Shown in pieces: positions 24,419-34,299 of a DNA stretch of 64,000 nt. How positions within the stretch are numbered: the stretch's first letter is position 1; each line of letters starts with the position of its first letter. Position numbers and translations under genes: made by a program. Origin of the DNA: Blastocatellia bacterium (GTDB lineage Bacteria > Acidobacteriota > Blastocatellia > UBA7656); contig DATENM010000036.1 of the NCBI GenBank assembly GCA_035275065.1, positions 48,463 through 112,462 on the forward strand, read 5' to 3'. The notes below the pieces were generated by a model. That model was given only the letters and a program-made list of their open reading frames with translations, was not told the DNA's origin and did no database searches.

Positions 24419-27000
24419 CCACTCAAGTGATCGATCCGGTGTGCGGCATGACGGTCGCGCCTGAGCGCGCCGCCGCGCATTCGGAGTACGAAGGCAAAAC
24501 TTATTACTTCTGTGCGCCGGGCTGCAAAGCGCGGTTCGATGCCGGCCCGACAGGTTACCTGAAGGCCGATCCGGCCTCGCGAAGAATGCCTGTGCCGGCC
24601 GTGCAGGCTGGCGGCTTGAAGATGAGTCGCGCGCCGCAAATGCCTGTAGCCTTGTCGCCATCAAAATCAAAGGATAGCGACGCATTGCGGGCGGACGAGC
24701 AGCCGTCGAGCGGTCAGCGTGAGTCAACCCGTGCTGAGCTTGAACGAATTGACCTGGCCATCACCGGCATGAGCTGCGCCGCCTGCGCGCATCACATCGA
24801 ACAGAGTCTGTCTGCGACCACAGGCGTGCATCGCGCCAATGTGAACTTTGCGACCGCGCGCGCCACCGTCGAATATGATCCGCAGGCGACAGGCTTGCAT
24901 AACCTCGTCACCGCCGTCGCAAGTGCGGGCTATCGCGCCGCCGGCCTGGAAGCCGAAGCGGGCATTGAAACGGATGCCGAAACCGCTGCGCGCCAGGCAG
25001 AGTACCGTGACGCGCGGCGCAAATTCTCGGTCGCCGCTTTGCTGTCGCTGCCTGTGCTGGTGATAGCGATGTCGCATGGCCGGATCGCGGCGCTGAACTT
25101 TGCCGGCGTCGAGTGGCTGCAACTGGCGTTGACGACGCCGGTGATCTTCTATTCCGGCTGGCCGTTTTATCGCGGCGCGTGGACGGCATTTCGCCATCGG
25201 CTCGCAGACATGAACACGCTGATCGCCGTCGGCACAGGTGCGGCCTATCTCTATTCGCTGGCGGCGACGGTTGCGCCCGGCTTCTTTGTCACAGGTCACG
25301 CGGGAATGCCGGGGATGGCCAAACCGCCGGTTTACTTTGAAGCAGCGGGCGTCATCATCGCCTTGATCCTGCTCGGCCGCTTGCTCGAAGCGCGCGCCCG
25401 CGGGAAGACGAGCGCGGCGATTCGCAAGCTGGCCGGATTGCAAGCGAAGACGGCGCGCGTCATACGCGAGGGCCGCGAGCAAGACCTTGCCATCGGTGAC
25501 GTTGTCATCGGCGAGACGATCATCGTGCGGCCCGGCGAAAAGATTCCGGTTGACGGCGTCCTCATCGACGGCGAATCGGCGGTAGACGAATCCATGCTGA
25601 CCGGCGAAAGTCTGCCGGTTGACAAAGGCGCGGGCGACCCCGTCTACGGCGCGACCATCAATAAGAGCGGCGCATTCAAATTCAGAGCGACGAAGGTAGG
25701 AAAGGATACGGTCCTGCAACAGATTGTCCGCATGGTGCGGGAGGCGCAGGGCTCGAAGGCGCCAATTGCGCGATTGGCCGACCGCATTAGCGGCGTCTTC
25801 ACGCCGGTGGTCATCGCCATTGCCATCGCGACGTTCGTCGTCTGGTTCGCGGCATCGCCTGTTGACACACGCCTGCCGCTGGCTTTGCAGGCGTTCGTGG
25901 CTGTGCTGATCATCGCCTGCCCATGCGCTCTCGGATTGGCGACGCCGACGGCAATTATGGTCGGGACCGGAAGAGGTGCGGAAAACGGCGTCCTCATCAA
26001 AGGCGGCGAGAGTCTGGAGACTGCACAACGGCTACAAACCATCGTCCTCGACAAGACCGGCACGATCACTCGTGGCAAGCCGGAGCTGACCGATGTGACT
26101 GTGGCGGAGGGCTTCGACGAACAAACTCTCTTGCGCCTGGTTGCGACGGCTGAGAATGTCAGCGAGCACCCAATCGCCGCCGCCATCGTGCGCGGCGCGA
26201 CTGAGCGCGGAGTGCGGATCACAGAAGCGCGCGCGTTCAACGCCATTGCCGGGCACGGCGTCGAGGCGCGGGTTGATGATCATCAAGTACTGGTCGGCAA
26301 TGCCAGGCTCATGCGCGAGCGCCATGTCGCGCTCGGTGACTTTGCGAGTCGCGCCGCCCGCTTTGCGGTTGAAGGCAAGACGCCGATGTTCGCGGCGCTT
26401 GATGGCAAGGTTGCGGGCCTGCTTGTCGTAGCCGATCAGGTCAAGCCGGAATCGCAAGCGGTCATCAGCACGCTGCAAGCGATGGGCATCGAGGTGGTGA
26501 TGATGACCGGCGACAGCCACGCCGCCGCCGAGGCCGTCGCCCGCCAGGTCGGCATCACGCGCGTGCTCGCGGAGGTTTTGCCTGACGCGAAGGCCGACGA
26601 GATCAAGCGTCTGCAAGCCGAGAAGAAAGTTGTCGGCATGGTCGGTGACGGCATCAATGATGCGCCGGCACTGGCGCAGGCCGATGTCGGCATTGCCATC
26701 GGCAGTGGCACGGACGTAGCGATTGAAGCGGCGGACGTGACACTGATTGGCGGCGATCTGCGCGGTGTGGTGACGGCGATCAAGCTGTCACGCGCCACGG
26801 TGCGAACGATCAAGCAGAATCTCTTCTGGGCGTTCATCTACAACGTCATCGGCATCCCCATTGCCGCGGGGCTGCTCTACCCGCTGACCGGCTGGCTGCT
26901 GTCGCCGATCATCGCCAGCGCCGCGATGTCGCTGTCGAGCGTCTCGGTTGTTACCAACAGCCTGCGCTTGCGGCGGTTCCGCGCCACAATCGCCGGCTGA
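24415..27000 (+). CDS. copA: Copper-exporting P1B-type ATPase
   Basis: The 861-residue transporter starts with a YHS domain ([20 protein letters not shown], with a YYFCAPGC metal site; residues ~5-45), a linker, and one HMA domain with [10 protein letters not shown] (about 117-126). The membrane core contains TGES, the CPC motif (502-504), the phosphorylation site DKTGT (Asp546) and [16 protein letters not shown]. The last two helices carry YN...P and MSLSSVSVV, the set for Cu+ (P1B-1) transport. It should export Cu+ from the cytoplasm using ATP. ATG 24415 overlaps the merR stop; the open frame upstream of it is not needed. Confidence 0.92.
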   Translation: MTTQVIDPVCGMTVAPERAAAHSEYEGKTYYFCAPGCKARFDAGPTGYLKADPASRRMPVPAVQAGGLKMSRAPQMPVALSPSKSKDSDALRADEQPSSGQRESTRAELERIDLAITGMSCAACAHHIEQSLSATTGVHRANVNFATARATVEYDPQATGLHNLVTAVASAGYRAAGLEAEAGIETDAETAARQAEYRDARRKFSVAALLSLPVLVIAMSHGRIAALNFAGVEWLQLALTTPVIFYSGWPFYRGAWTAFRHRLADMNTLIAVGTGAAYLYSLAATVAPGFFVTGHAGMPGMAKPPVYFEAAGVIIALILLGRLLEARARGKTSAAIRKLAGLQAKTARVIREGREQDLAIGDVVIGETIIVRPGEKIPVDGVLIDGESAVDESMLTGESLPVDKGAGDPVYGATINKSGAFKFRATKVGKDTVLQQIVRMVREAQGSKAPIARLADRISGVFTPVVIAIAIATFVVWFAASPVDTRLPLALQAFVAVLIIACPCALGLATPTAIMVGTGRGAENGVLIKGGESLETAQRLQTIVLDKTGTITRGKPELTDVTVAEGFDEQTLLRLVATAENVSEHPIAAAIVRGATERGVRITEARAFNAIAGHGVEARVDDHQVLVGNARLMRERHVALGDFASRAARFAVEGKTPMFAALDGKVAGLLVVADQVKPESQAVISTLQAMGIEVVMMTGDSHAAAEAVARQVGITRVLAEVLPDAKADEIKRLQAEKKVVGMVGDGINDAPALAQADVGIAIGSGTDVAIEAADVTLIGGDLRGVVTAIKLSRATVRTIKQNLFWAFIYNVIGIPIAAGLLYPLTGWLLSPIIASAAMSLSSVSVVTNSLRLRRFRATIAG

Positions 27001-27086
27001 TTGTTGATGTTTGCGCGCCAGGATTGTGGTATGATCTCCGCAGACAGACGCACAAACAAAAGAGTCGCAAGGATCAGGTGAAAGAA

Positions 27087-27647
27087 ATGTCCGTGCAGCC
27101 TCAAAGATATTACTTCAACGTTGATGACTATTACCGCATGGCTGATGCAGGTGTCTTCCCCATGGATGCTCGCGTAGAGTTGATTGATGGGGAGGTCATT
27201 GAAATGAGTCCAATTGGTAACCGTCATGCCGCGTGTGTAGACCGGCTGAATACGGTCTTGAATGGAGTCTTCAAGGGCAAAGTGATTGTCCGTGTGCAAG
27301 GCCCCATTCGCCTGAATGATTTTTCAGAGCCACAGCCGGACATCGCCCTGCTCAAGCCGCGCAAGGATTTTTATTCCAGCGCGCACCCAACGCCCGCCGA
27401 CGTGCTGCTAGTTATAGAAGTCGCCGACACTTCGGTTAATTTCGACTGCCGCGTCAAGCTGCCGCTCTACGCGCGCGCCGGCATTCCCGAAACCTGGATA
27501 ATGATCCTGCCCAAAGACTTCATTGAAGTTCACAGCCAGCCGGTCAACGGCAAATACCAGAAAGTCCAGCGGCTGAAGCGCGGCAAGGCGCTGGACTCGC
27601 CGACCGTTGCCGGGCTCAGCTTCAAAGTCGCCGACCTGCTCGGTTAA
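27087..27647 (+). CDS. Uma2-family putative endonuclease
   Basis: The 186-residue protein has the Uma2/DUF820 pattern of the PD-(D/E)XK fold: ARVELIDGEVIEMSPIGNRHA, the acidic QPDIALLKPR strand, and LLVIEVADTSVNFDCRVKLPLYARAGIPETWIM, whose Glu and Lys would complete the active site. Uma2 proteins are abundant in Acidobacteria and Cyanobacteria as scattered single genes, and their role is unresolved. Start: ATG 27087 follows AGGATCAGG at a suitable distance; an in-frame ATG at 27024 gives an unlikely basic extension. It is 87 bases after copA and not obviously related to it. Confidence 0.82.
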   Translation: MSVQPQRYYFNVDDYYRMADAGVFPMDARVELIDGEVIEMSPIGNRHAACVDRLNTVLNGVFKGKVIVRVQGPIRLNDFSEPQPDIALLKPRKDFYSSAHPTPADVLLVIEVADTSVNFDCRVKLPLYARAGIPETWIMILPKDFIEVHSQPVNGKYQKVQRLKRGKALDSPTVAGLSFKVADLLG

Positions 27648-27697
27648 TCACGCCGACCGCCACCGCTTGACGAACCCCGGTTGCAGCTTCTATCATC

Positions 27698-27707
27698 GAA
27701 CGTTCGT
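27698..27707. promoter_or_regulatory. Palindromic candidate TetR operator
   Basis: The sequence CGAACGTTCG is a perfect 10-bp palindrome and is followed directly by TTCGAA, another palindrome. It lies 28 bases before the TetR start codon. CGAACG-type dyads are common targets of TetR/FadR-like regulators of fatty-acid genes, so autoregulation is likely but unproven. Confidence 0.55.
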
Positions 27708-27735
27708 TCGAATTGATCTGCAAAGTCTATAGCCT

Positions 27736-28404
27736 ATGCCTGCTGAAGCGCAGTCCAAATACGATCAACGGCTCGTCTTCGTGCTTAAAACGGCGGCGGC
27801 CATCTTTGCTGAAAAAGGTTACCACTCGACCTCGATCCGCGACATCGCGCGCGCCACGAAGATGAGTCTTTCCGGCCTTTATTACTATTTCAAAAGCAAA
27901 GAGGAGCTGCTCTTTCTCATCCAGGATTACTGCTTCAGCACGGTGCTTGACGATTGCCGGCGGCTGTTGGAAGGCGTCAATGATCCCGTGCATCAGTTGA
28001 AGCTCTTGATTGAGAATCATCTCAACTACTTCGTGCAGAACATGAACGAAATGAAAGTGCTGTCGCACGAAGCCAACGCCATTAGCGGCGAGCTGTTCAA
28101 GAAGGTCAACAACAAGAAGCGGCAATACGTTGACCTGGCCATGAAACTGCTCGGCGAAATCGCCCGTGTCTACCGCATCAACGACATAGACATTCGCGTG
28201 GCGACCTTTTCGCTCTTCGGCATGATGAACTGGATATATAACTGGTACAGCCCGCGCAAGGATGTCGATGTGGCAGGTCTGTCGCAAACCATCACGCGGC
28301 TGTTTTTGTCAGGATTCCTGGGCAACAACAGGATTCAGACGGAGCAACTGGAAACCGGGCGCGAATCGCATCTGGATCGCTCGGTTTCCATCTGGCAGCA
28401 ATAA
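27736..28404 (+). CDS. TetR-family regulator of acyl-CoA metabolism (inferred)
   Basis: The 222-residue regulator has an N-terminal TetR helix-turn-helix: ILKTAAAIFAEKGYHSTSIRD type helices, then IARATKMSLSGLYYYFKSKEELLFLI (about 38-64). The C-terminal helical domain includes LFGMMNWIYNWYSPRKDVD, a pattern frequent in TetR proteins controlling fatty-acid degradation (FadR/KstR2-like). It lies 72 bases upstream of a run of crotonase and aldehyde dehydrogenase genes on the same strand, so it probably represses that run in response to an acyl-CoA. The effector is unknown. Confidence 0.85.
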   Translation: MPAEAQSKYDQRLVFVLKTAAAIFAEKGYHSTSIRDIARATKMSLSGLYYYFKSKEELLFLIQDYCFSTVLDDCRRLLEGVNDPVHQLKLLIENHLNYFVQNMNEMKVLSHEANAISGELFKKVNNKKRQYVDLAMKLLGEIARVYRINDIDIRVATFSLFGMMNWIYNWYSPRKDVDVAGLSQTITRLFLSGFLGNNRIQTEQLETGRESHLDRSVSIWQQ

Positions 28405-28475
28405 AACGACCGATGAACGATGGCCGACGACCGCCGCAGGCCGTTGGTCACTGTTCGCAGTATGGAGATCATTCT

Positions 28476-29279
28476 ATGACCAGAGAAGCGATGGAGAACC
28501 GGCTCATCAATTACACGGTCGAAGATGGCATTGCCGTCATCGAGCTGAACGACCCGCCGGCGAATACTTACACCTACGAGATGATGCGCGACTTTGACGA
28601 CGCCATTCTCGAAGCGCGCCTCGACGAAGACGTGCATGTCATCGTCATTCGCGGCGCTGGCGAGAAGTTCTTCTGCGCCGGTGCCAATATCAAGATGCTG
28701 CTGTCGGCGACGCCGCAGTTCCGCTACTTCTTCAGCCTGCATGGCAACGAAACGCTGATGCGTCTGGAGAACACGCAGAAGCTCACAATCGCGGCCATCA
28801 ATGGCCACGCCACCGGCGGCGGTTTGGAGATCGCCCTGGCCTGCGACCTCCGCGTCGCCAAGCGTGGCCCTGGCAAGCTTGGATTGCCGGAAATCAATCT
28901 CGGACTGCTGCCCGGCATGGGCGGCACACAGCGCTTGCCGCGCCTGATTGGCAAAGGCCGCGCGATGGAAATTCTCGCCACAGGGCAACTGCTTTCGGTT
29001 GATGAAGCCCAGCAGGCGGGACTCGTCAACCAGGTCTTTGACGAAGAAGGCTTCAACGAAAAAGTGATCGAATACGCGCGGCAGTTTGTCGCCCCGGCAA
29101 AGGCGAGCAAGGCGGTCGGCCTCATCAAGCGCTCGGTGCAGACCGGCTTTGAGCTGCCGCTTGCCGAGGCGCTCGCCTTCGAGCGCGAGCTATTACAACA
29201 GCTTTTCGAGAGCGAAGACGCTCAGGAAGGGCTCGACGCCTACACCAAAAAACGGCAGGCGCAGTTTAAAGGGAAATAG
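28476..29279 (+). CDS. Enoyl-CoA hydratase/isomerase family protein (crotonase 1)
   Basis: The 267-residue crotonase has the oxyanion-hole segment AGEKFFCAGANIKML (61-75) and NGHATGGGLEIALACDL (110-125). The two catalytic glutamates of hydratases are both present: Glu118 in GGGLE and Glu139 in GLPEINLGLLPG. It would hydrate 2-enoyl-CoA to 3-hydroxyacyl-CoA in beta-oxidation or a related degradative route. Start: ATG 28476 is preceded by GGAG; the in-frame ATG at 28413 would add a poor extension. It is the first structural gene after the TetR regulator. Confidence 0.87.
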   Translation: MTREAMENRLINYTVEDGIAVIELNDPPANTYTYEMMRDFDDAILEARLDEDVHVIVIRGAGEKFFCAGANIKMLLSATPQFRYFFSLHGNETLMRLENTQKLTIAAINGHATGGGLEIALACDLRVAKRGPGKLGLPEINLGLLPGMGGTQRLPRLIGKGRAMEILATGQLLSVDEAQQAGLVNQVFDEEGFNEKVIEYARQFVAPAKASKAVGLIKRSVQTGFELPLAEALAFERELLQQLFESEDAQEGLDAYTKKRQAQFKGK

Positions 29280-29283
29280 GAGA

Positions 29284-29383
29284 TGGGTGTCGGGTGTTGG
29301 GTAATCGGTGTCAGGTGATGGGTGCCGGACAACGCGGCTCTCTTTCCCATCAACTATCACCTGACACCCAACACCCATCACCC
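29284..29383. repeat. Inverted heptamer array, unit GGGTGTC
   Basis: The left arm 29284-29325 is built of degenerate 7-base units (GGGTGTC, GGGTGTT, GGGTAAT, CGGTGTC, AGGTGAT). The right arm 29351-29383 is the reverse complement (CACCTGACACCCAACACCC). It begins 5 bases after the crotonase stop and ends just before the Shine-Dalgarno of the next gene. Confidence 0.88.
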
Positions 29384-29399
29384 AAACGGAGGGAATTAT

Positions 29400-30845
29400 A
29401 TGGCAAAGATGTATATCGCGGGAGAGTCGGTCGAGGCGCTGGCCGGCGATACTTATGAAGTGCGCAATCCGGCTAACGGCGAAGTGGTTGACACGCTGCC
29501 CAAGGGCAACGCCGACGATGCGCGCCGCGCCATTGACGCCGCGGCGGCGGCTTTCGAGGAATGGTCGCATACGACATCGGAAGAGCGCGCCAAGCTATTA
29601 TTCAAAGCCGCTGAGCTGGTTAACGACGAGCGCAAAGCCCTCGCCGAGTTGTTGACCAAAGAGCAGGGCAAGCCGTTTATGGAAGCCGGCGGCGAGCTGG
29701 AACACTTCCATCACGGGATCGAGTTCTACGCCGGCCTCGCCTCGAAAGTGCGCGGCGCGCAGGTGCCGCTGCCGGCGAAGAACGCCTATGGCATGGTGAT
29801 TCGCCGTCCCGTAGGCGTTTGCGGCGCGATTGTGCCGTGGAATTTCCCGATCACCCTGATGGGCACGAAGGTTGGCCCGGCGCTGGCGGCGGGAAACACA
29901 GTCGTCGTCAAGCCCGCTTCGACGACGCCGCTGACGACGATCCGCATCATCGAGCTGATGAATCAGGCGGGCATTCCGAAGGGCGTCCTGAACGTCATCA
30001 CGGGGCCGGGCGGCGTCGTCGGCGAAGAGTTGCTGGTCAACTCGAAGGTGCGGCGCATCGCCTTTACCGGAGAATCCTCGACCGGCAAGCACGTCGCAGA
30101 GGTCGCCTGCGGCGACTTCAAGCGGGTGACGCTAGAGCTGGGCGGCTCGGACCCGATGATCGTTTGTGATGACGCCGACATTCAAAAAGCGATCACCGGC
30201 GCGATGGTCGGGCGCTTCTGGAACGCCGGCCAGGCGTGTCTTGCGGTCAAACGGCTATTCGTCTTCGACAAGGTGTACGACGAGTTCGTCAATGGTCTGA
30301 TTGGCAAGGTGTCGCGCTATGAAGTCGGTGACGGCATGTCGAAGGCAGAGAAGCCGAAGATCCGCATGGGGCCCCTGCACACCGCGGCGCAGCGCGACGA
30401 GATCGAAGCGCAGGTCAACGACGCCATTGATCGCGGCGCGAAAGTGCTGCTCGGCGGCGCGCGGCCCGAAGGCGCGCAGTATGACAAAGGCAACTATTAC
30501 CTGCCGACGATTTTGACGGATGTCCCGGATGACGCGCGTGCCGTGCGCGAAGAAACCTTTGGGCCGTTGCTGCCGATCTTCCGCGTCAGCAGTCTCGACG
30601 AGGCGATTGAAAAAGCGAACCAGTCTATTTATGGGCTGGGCTCCTCGATCTGGACGAAGAACCTGGACAACATCGAAACGGCGATTGACCGCATCGAGGC
30701 CGGCAACGTCTGGGTGAACTCGCTGCATTACGGCTACGACGAGCTGCCGTTTGGCGGCGTCAAGGCCAGCGGCTTCGGGCGCGAGCATGGTCCAGAGGCG
30801 CTCGACTATTATCTCGAACCCAAGGGCGTGGTGATTACAAGATAA
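29400..30845 (+). CDS. NAD(P)-dependent aldehyde dehydrogenase 1
   Basis: The 481-residue enzyme is of the succinate-semialdehyde/betaine-aldehyde dehydrogenase type. Motifs: CGAIVPWNFPITLMGTK (substrate and cofactor domain), FTGESSTGKHVAE, catalytic base Glu in VTLELGGSDPMIV, catalytic Cys in NAGQACLAVKRL, and EETFGPLLPIF near the C-terminus. It oxidises an aldehyde to the acid. GGAGG precedes ATG 29400 at good spacing. Its neighbour at 30964 is a clear paralogue of nearly equal length. The actual aldehyde cannot be inferred; given the crotonases, an intermediate of aromatic, branched-chain or lipid degradation is plausible. Confidence 0.88.
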   Translation: MAKMYIAGESVEALAGDTYEVRNPANGEVVDTLPKGNADDARRAIDAAAAAFEEWSHTTSEERAKLLFKAAELVNDERKALAELLTKEQGKPFMEAGGELEHFHHGIEFYAGLASKVRGAQVPLPAKNAYGMVIRRPVGVCGAIVPWNFPITLMGTKVGPALAAGNTVVVKPASTTPLTTIRIIELMNQAGIPKGVLNVITGPGGVVGEELLVNSKVRRIAFTGESSTGKHVAEVACGDFKRVTLELGGSDPMIVCDDADIQKAITGAMVGRFWNAGQACLAVKRLFVFDKVYDEFVNGLIGKVSRYEVGDGMSKAEKPKIRMGPLHTAAQRDEIEAQVNDAIDRGAKVLLGGARPEGAQYDKGNYYLPTILTDVPDDARAVREETFGPLLPIFRVSSLDEAIEKANQSIYGLGSSIWTKNLDNIETAIDRIEAGNVWVNSLHYGYDELPFGGVKASGFGREHGPEALDYYLEPKGVVITR

Positions 30846-30952
30846 GTGACAAGTGACGAGTAACAAGTAGACAAGAAGAAAGTGATGAGTGAGAAGCCGG
30901 TCGTATGGCGTTCGTTCCGCTCTTGTCACTTGTCACTCGTCACTTGTCATTC
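30844..30952. repeat. Inverted heptamer array, unit GTGACAA (copy 2)
   Basis: The left arm starts at the stop codon of aldehyde dehydrogenase 1 (AAGTGACAAGTGACGAGTAAC and following, 30844-30891, degenerating distally). The right arm 30922-30952 is CTTGTCACTTGTCACTCG with a TCATTC end, directly before the Shine-Dalgarno of the next gene. The loop differs from the copies at 7682 and 40866. Confidence 0.88.
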
Positions 30953-30963
30953 CTGGAGAGGTT

Positions 30964-32412
30964 ATGGCTCAAATGTTAATTGGCGGCGAGTGGGTCGGCT
31001 CGCGCAGCGGCGATTATATCGAAGTGATGAATCCGGCGACCGGCGAGGCGGTTGACAAAGCGCCGCGCGGCACCGCCGAAGATGCCCGCGAAGCGATAGA
31101 CAATGCTCACGAGGCATTCGCGGTGTGGAGCGAATGGACGCAGGCCAAACGCGCCGATGTGCTGCGCCGCGCCGTTGGGCTCTTTCACACTAACGAAAAA
31201 GAACTCGCGACGTTGCTGACCAGAGAGCAGGGCAAGCCGTTGCGCGAAGCGACGCTGGAAATCCGCCGCTTCGCCCACACCATCGAATACTACGCCGGGC
31301 TCGGCAAGAACATTCGCGGCGGCTACATTCCGCAGATTGACGAGAACAAGTATGGCTTGATCATCAAGCGCCCGCTCGGCGTCGTCGGCGCCATCGTGCC
31401 GTGGAACTTTCCCGTGTCGCTGATGGGCAACAAGATCGGGCCGGCGCTGCTGGCCGGCAACACAATGGTCATCAAGCCTGCTGAAACGACGCCGCTGACC
31501 GACCTGCGCGTCGTCGCCTTGTTCCTCGACGCCGGGCTGCCCAAAGGCGTGATGAACGTCGTCACAGGGCCGGGCTCGGTGGTCGGCAACGAGATCGTCA
31601 CCAACGACAAAGTTCGCAAGATCGGCTTCACAGGCTCTACGGAAGTCGGGCGGCGAGTGATGGCGTCGGCGGCGCAGACCATCAAGCGGGTGACGCTAGA
31701 GCTGGGCGGCTCGGACCCGATGATCGTCTGTGATGACGCCGACCTGGATGAGGCAGTGAAGGCGGCGGCGGTGGGCCGCTTCTTCAACTGCGGCCAGGCG
31801 TGTCTGGCCATCAAGCGGCTCTACCTGTTCGATGCGATTGCCGACCCGTTCATCGATAAGCTGGCGGCGCGCGTCAAGAAGCTGCGCGTCGGCAACGGCC
31901 TTGCGGAAGGCACGATGGTCGGGCCGCTGCACAGCCAGTCGCAGCGCGACGAGATCGAAGCGCAGGTCAATGACGCCGTTGAGCGCGGCGCGCGCGTGCT
32001 TGTGGGCGGCGACCGTTTGCGCGGCGAAGGCTTCGACAACGGTTACTTCTACGCGCCGACCTTGCTTGCGGACGTGCCCGAAGATGCGCGCGTTGCCACT
32101 GAAGAGGTCTTCGGCCCGGCGCTGCCGGTCTTTCGTGTCGGCTCGCTCGATGAAGCCCTCGCCAAAGCCAACGACTCGATTTACGGGCTTGGTTCTTCGA
32201 TCTGGACGAACGATTTGACACGCGCAACGCGGGCCGCCGAGCGGCTCGAAGCCGGCTACACCTGGGTCAACTCGGCGCAGATCATTTACGACGAGCTGCC
32301 ATTTGGCGGCTTCAAGCAGAGCGGCTATGGCAAAGAGCATGGCATCGAAGCGCTCGACTTCTACAGCGAAACCAAATCGGTGGTCGTCGCTACAAAAAGC
32401 AATGACAAGTGA
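30964..32412 (+). CDS. NAD(P)-dependent aldehyde dehydrogenase 2
   Basis: The 482-residue paralogue of the preceding gene shares GAIVPWNFPVSLMGNKIGPA, FTGSTEVGRRVM, VTLELGGSDPMIV with the general-base Glu, FNCGQACLAIKRL with the nucleophilic Cys, and EEVFGPALPVF. GGAGAGG precedes ATG 30964. The last residues (SNDK) and the TGA stop are encoded by the first units of the GTGACAA repeat, so the repeat has replaced the original end of the gene. Two tandem enzymes imply two aldehyde substrates or a heteromer; which is not visible. Confidence 0.88.
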   Translation: MAQMLIGGEWVGSRSGDYIEVMNPATGEAVDKAPRGTAEDAREAIDNAHEAFAVWSEWTQAKRADVLRRAVGLFHTNEKELATLLTREQGKPLREATLEIRRFAHTIEYYAGLGKNIRGGYIPQIDENKYGLIIKRPLGVVGAIVPWNFPVSLMGNKIGPALLAGNTMVIKPAETTPLTDLRVVALFLDAGLPKGVMNVVTGPGSVVGNEIVTNDKVRKIGFTGSTEVGRRVMASAAQTIKRVTLELGGSDPMIVCDDADLDEAVKAAAVGRFFNCGQACLAIKRLYLFDAIADPFIDKLAARVKKLRVGNGLAEGTMVGPLHSQSQRDEIEAQVNDAVERGARVLVGGDRLRGEGFDNGYFYAPTLLADVPEDARVATEEVFGPALPVFRVGSLDEALAKANDSIYGLGSSIWTNDLTRATRAAERLEAGYTWVNSAQIIYDELPFGGFKQSGYGKEHGIEALDFYSETKSVVVATKSNDK

Positions 32413-32506
32413 CAAGTGACAAGTGACAAGAGCGAACGGGATGAGTATCCCTCACTTGTCACTTGTCACTTGTCACTTGTCACTTGTCACTTGTCACTTG
32501 TCACTC
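32401..32506. repeat. Inverted heptamer array, unit GTGACAA (copy 3)
   Basis: The left arm 32401-32430 begins inside the 3' end of aldehyde dehydrogenase 2. The right arm 32451-32506 contains seven CACTTGT units, the longest arm in the window. The loop is only about 20 bases. The right arm ends 3 bases before the ATG of the next gene. Confidence 0.9.
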
Positions 32507-32508
32507 TT

Positions 32509-33291
32509 ATGAACTACCAGACCCTGCTCTTCGAGCTGAAAGACCGCATCGCGACGATCACGTTTAATCGGCCTGACCGGCTGAATGCGATCAACGAGGC
32601 GATGCGCGAAGACTTCGCCCGTCTGTTCGACGAGATTCAGACGAACGAAGAGATCGGCGTGATTATATTCACCGGCGCGGGCCGAGCTTTTTCGGCGGGC
32701 GGCGACATGGAGTACTTCGAGCGCGACTGGCGCACGACGCAGTTTCGCGCCGAGAATCACCGGCTGACACAATTCTTCGACGAGCTTGAGCTGATCGAAA
32801 AACCGGTCCTTGCCGCCATCAACGGGCCTTGCACAGGTGCCGGCTTGCAGATCACCCTGTCGTGTGACCTGCGAATTGCGTCGGATCAAGCGCGCTTCGG
32901 CTTTCGCGAAAACAACATCGGCTTGATTCCCGGCGCCGGCGGTTGTTCGCGGCTGGTGAAGCTGATCGGCTACGGCAGGGCGAAAGAATTGATCTTCACC
33001 GGCGAGATGATCGCGGCCAGTGAAGCCGAGCGCATCGGCCTGATCAACCGTGTCGTGCCGCACGACGAGCTGATGGCGCACACGCGGCAACTGGCCGAGC
33101 ATCTGCTGACGCGCGCGCCCGAAGCATTGGGGCTGGCCAAGCGACTGTTATGGCATTCGGTGACGAGCGATTTTGCGACGGGTCGCATGCTGGAAGCCCT
33201 GGCGCAGAGTGTGTTGATTAAATCTAATGATCACCGCGAAGGGGTTCGCGCTTTTCGCGAAAAGCGCAAGCCGCAGTTCAAGGGCGAGTAG
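32509..33291 (+). CDS. Crotonase-family protein with altered catalytic site (crotonase 2)
   Basis: The 260-residue crotonase has the fold motifs TGAGRAFSAGGDMEYF (55-70) and NGPCTGAGLQITLSCDL (106-122). The first catalytic glutamate position of hydratases is Gln114, while the second is kept (Glu134 in GFRENNIGLIPG). It is therefore less likely to be a standard hydratase and could be an isomerase, hydrolase or other crotonase. ATG 32509 lies 3 bases after a heptamer arm and has no Shine-Dalgarno; the frame is open upstream through the repeat (from ATG 32416), which would add a repeat-encoded SLVTCHL peptide. The start is therefore uncertain. Confidence 0.8.
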   Translation: MNYQTLLFELKDRIATITFNRPDRLNAINEAMREDFARLFDEIQTNEEIGVIIFTGAGRAFSAGGDMEYFERDWRTTQFRAENHRLTQFFDELELIEKPVLAAINGPCTGAGLQITLSCDLRIASDQARFGFRENNIGLIPGAGGCSRLVKLIGYGRAKELIFTGEMIAASEAERIGLINRVVPHDELMAHTRQLAEHLLTRAPEALGLAKRLLWHSVTSDFATGRMLEALAQSVLIKSNDHREGVRAFREKRKPQFKGE

Positions 33292-33307
33292 CGGAGGATG
33301 AACGACA

Positions 33308-34087
<780 letters not shown>

Positions 34088-34140
34088 TAGAGCAACCTGT
34101 TAGATGGCGCCAGGACTCGCGCCATCTAACAGGTTGCGCC
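34088..34140. repeat. Palindromic repeat, family A-like, copy 2
   Basis: A perfect 19-bp inverted repeat GCAACCTGTTAGATGGCGC (34092-34110) pairs with 34119-34137 across an 8-base loop. The layout and GTTAG core recall family A, but the arms differ. It lies directly after the crotonase 3 stop and may act as a transcript terminator or stabiliser. Confidence 0.75.
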
Positions 34141-34161
34141 ACATCCGACTGAAGCATCGCG

Positions 34162-34294
34162 CTAGGTCAGGTCGAAGGTGAATTCCTTAACGATGTTCTT
34201 CTTGCCTTTCAGGTCTTGCGTCGCGAAATAGTTACTCATCTTCTTCAGCTCATCAACCAGCTTGCCGCCGCACGTCGTTTTGATAATGTACAGG
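34162..34294 (-). pseudogene. Possible remnant of an unknown gene, C-terminal end
   Basis: On the minus strand an open segment ends VDELKKMSNYFATQDLKGKK and then NIVKEFTFDLT before a stop at 34162. Its composition looks like a genuine soluble protein tail. Upstream in the same frame the sequence is antisense to the decayed crotonase fragment, so only about 43 residues could be original. No family is recognised; it may simply be a chance frame. Confidence 0.25.
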
Positions 34295-34299
34295 CTCCG

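Noticed and set aside
24724..26028. A 434-codon minus-strand frame inside the copper ATPase gene
   Set aside because: It is antisense to a gene with all P1B-ATPase motifs; long antisense frames are expected in GC-rich DNA and the protein has no recognisable features.
32401..32506. CRISPR-like array
   Set aside because: The units are 7 bases, tandem without spacers and inverted about a loop; there are no cas genes. They are heptamer repeats, not CRISPR.
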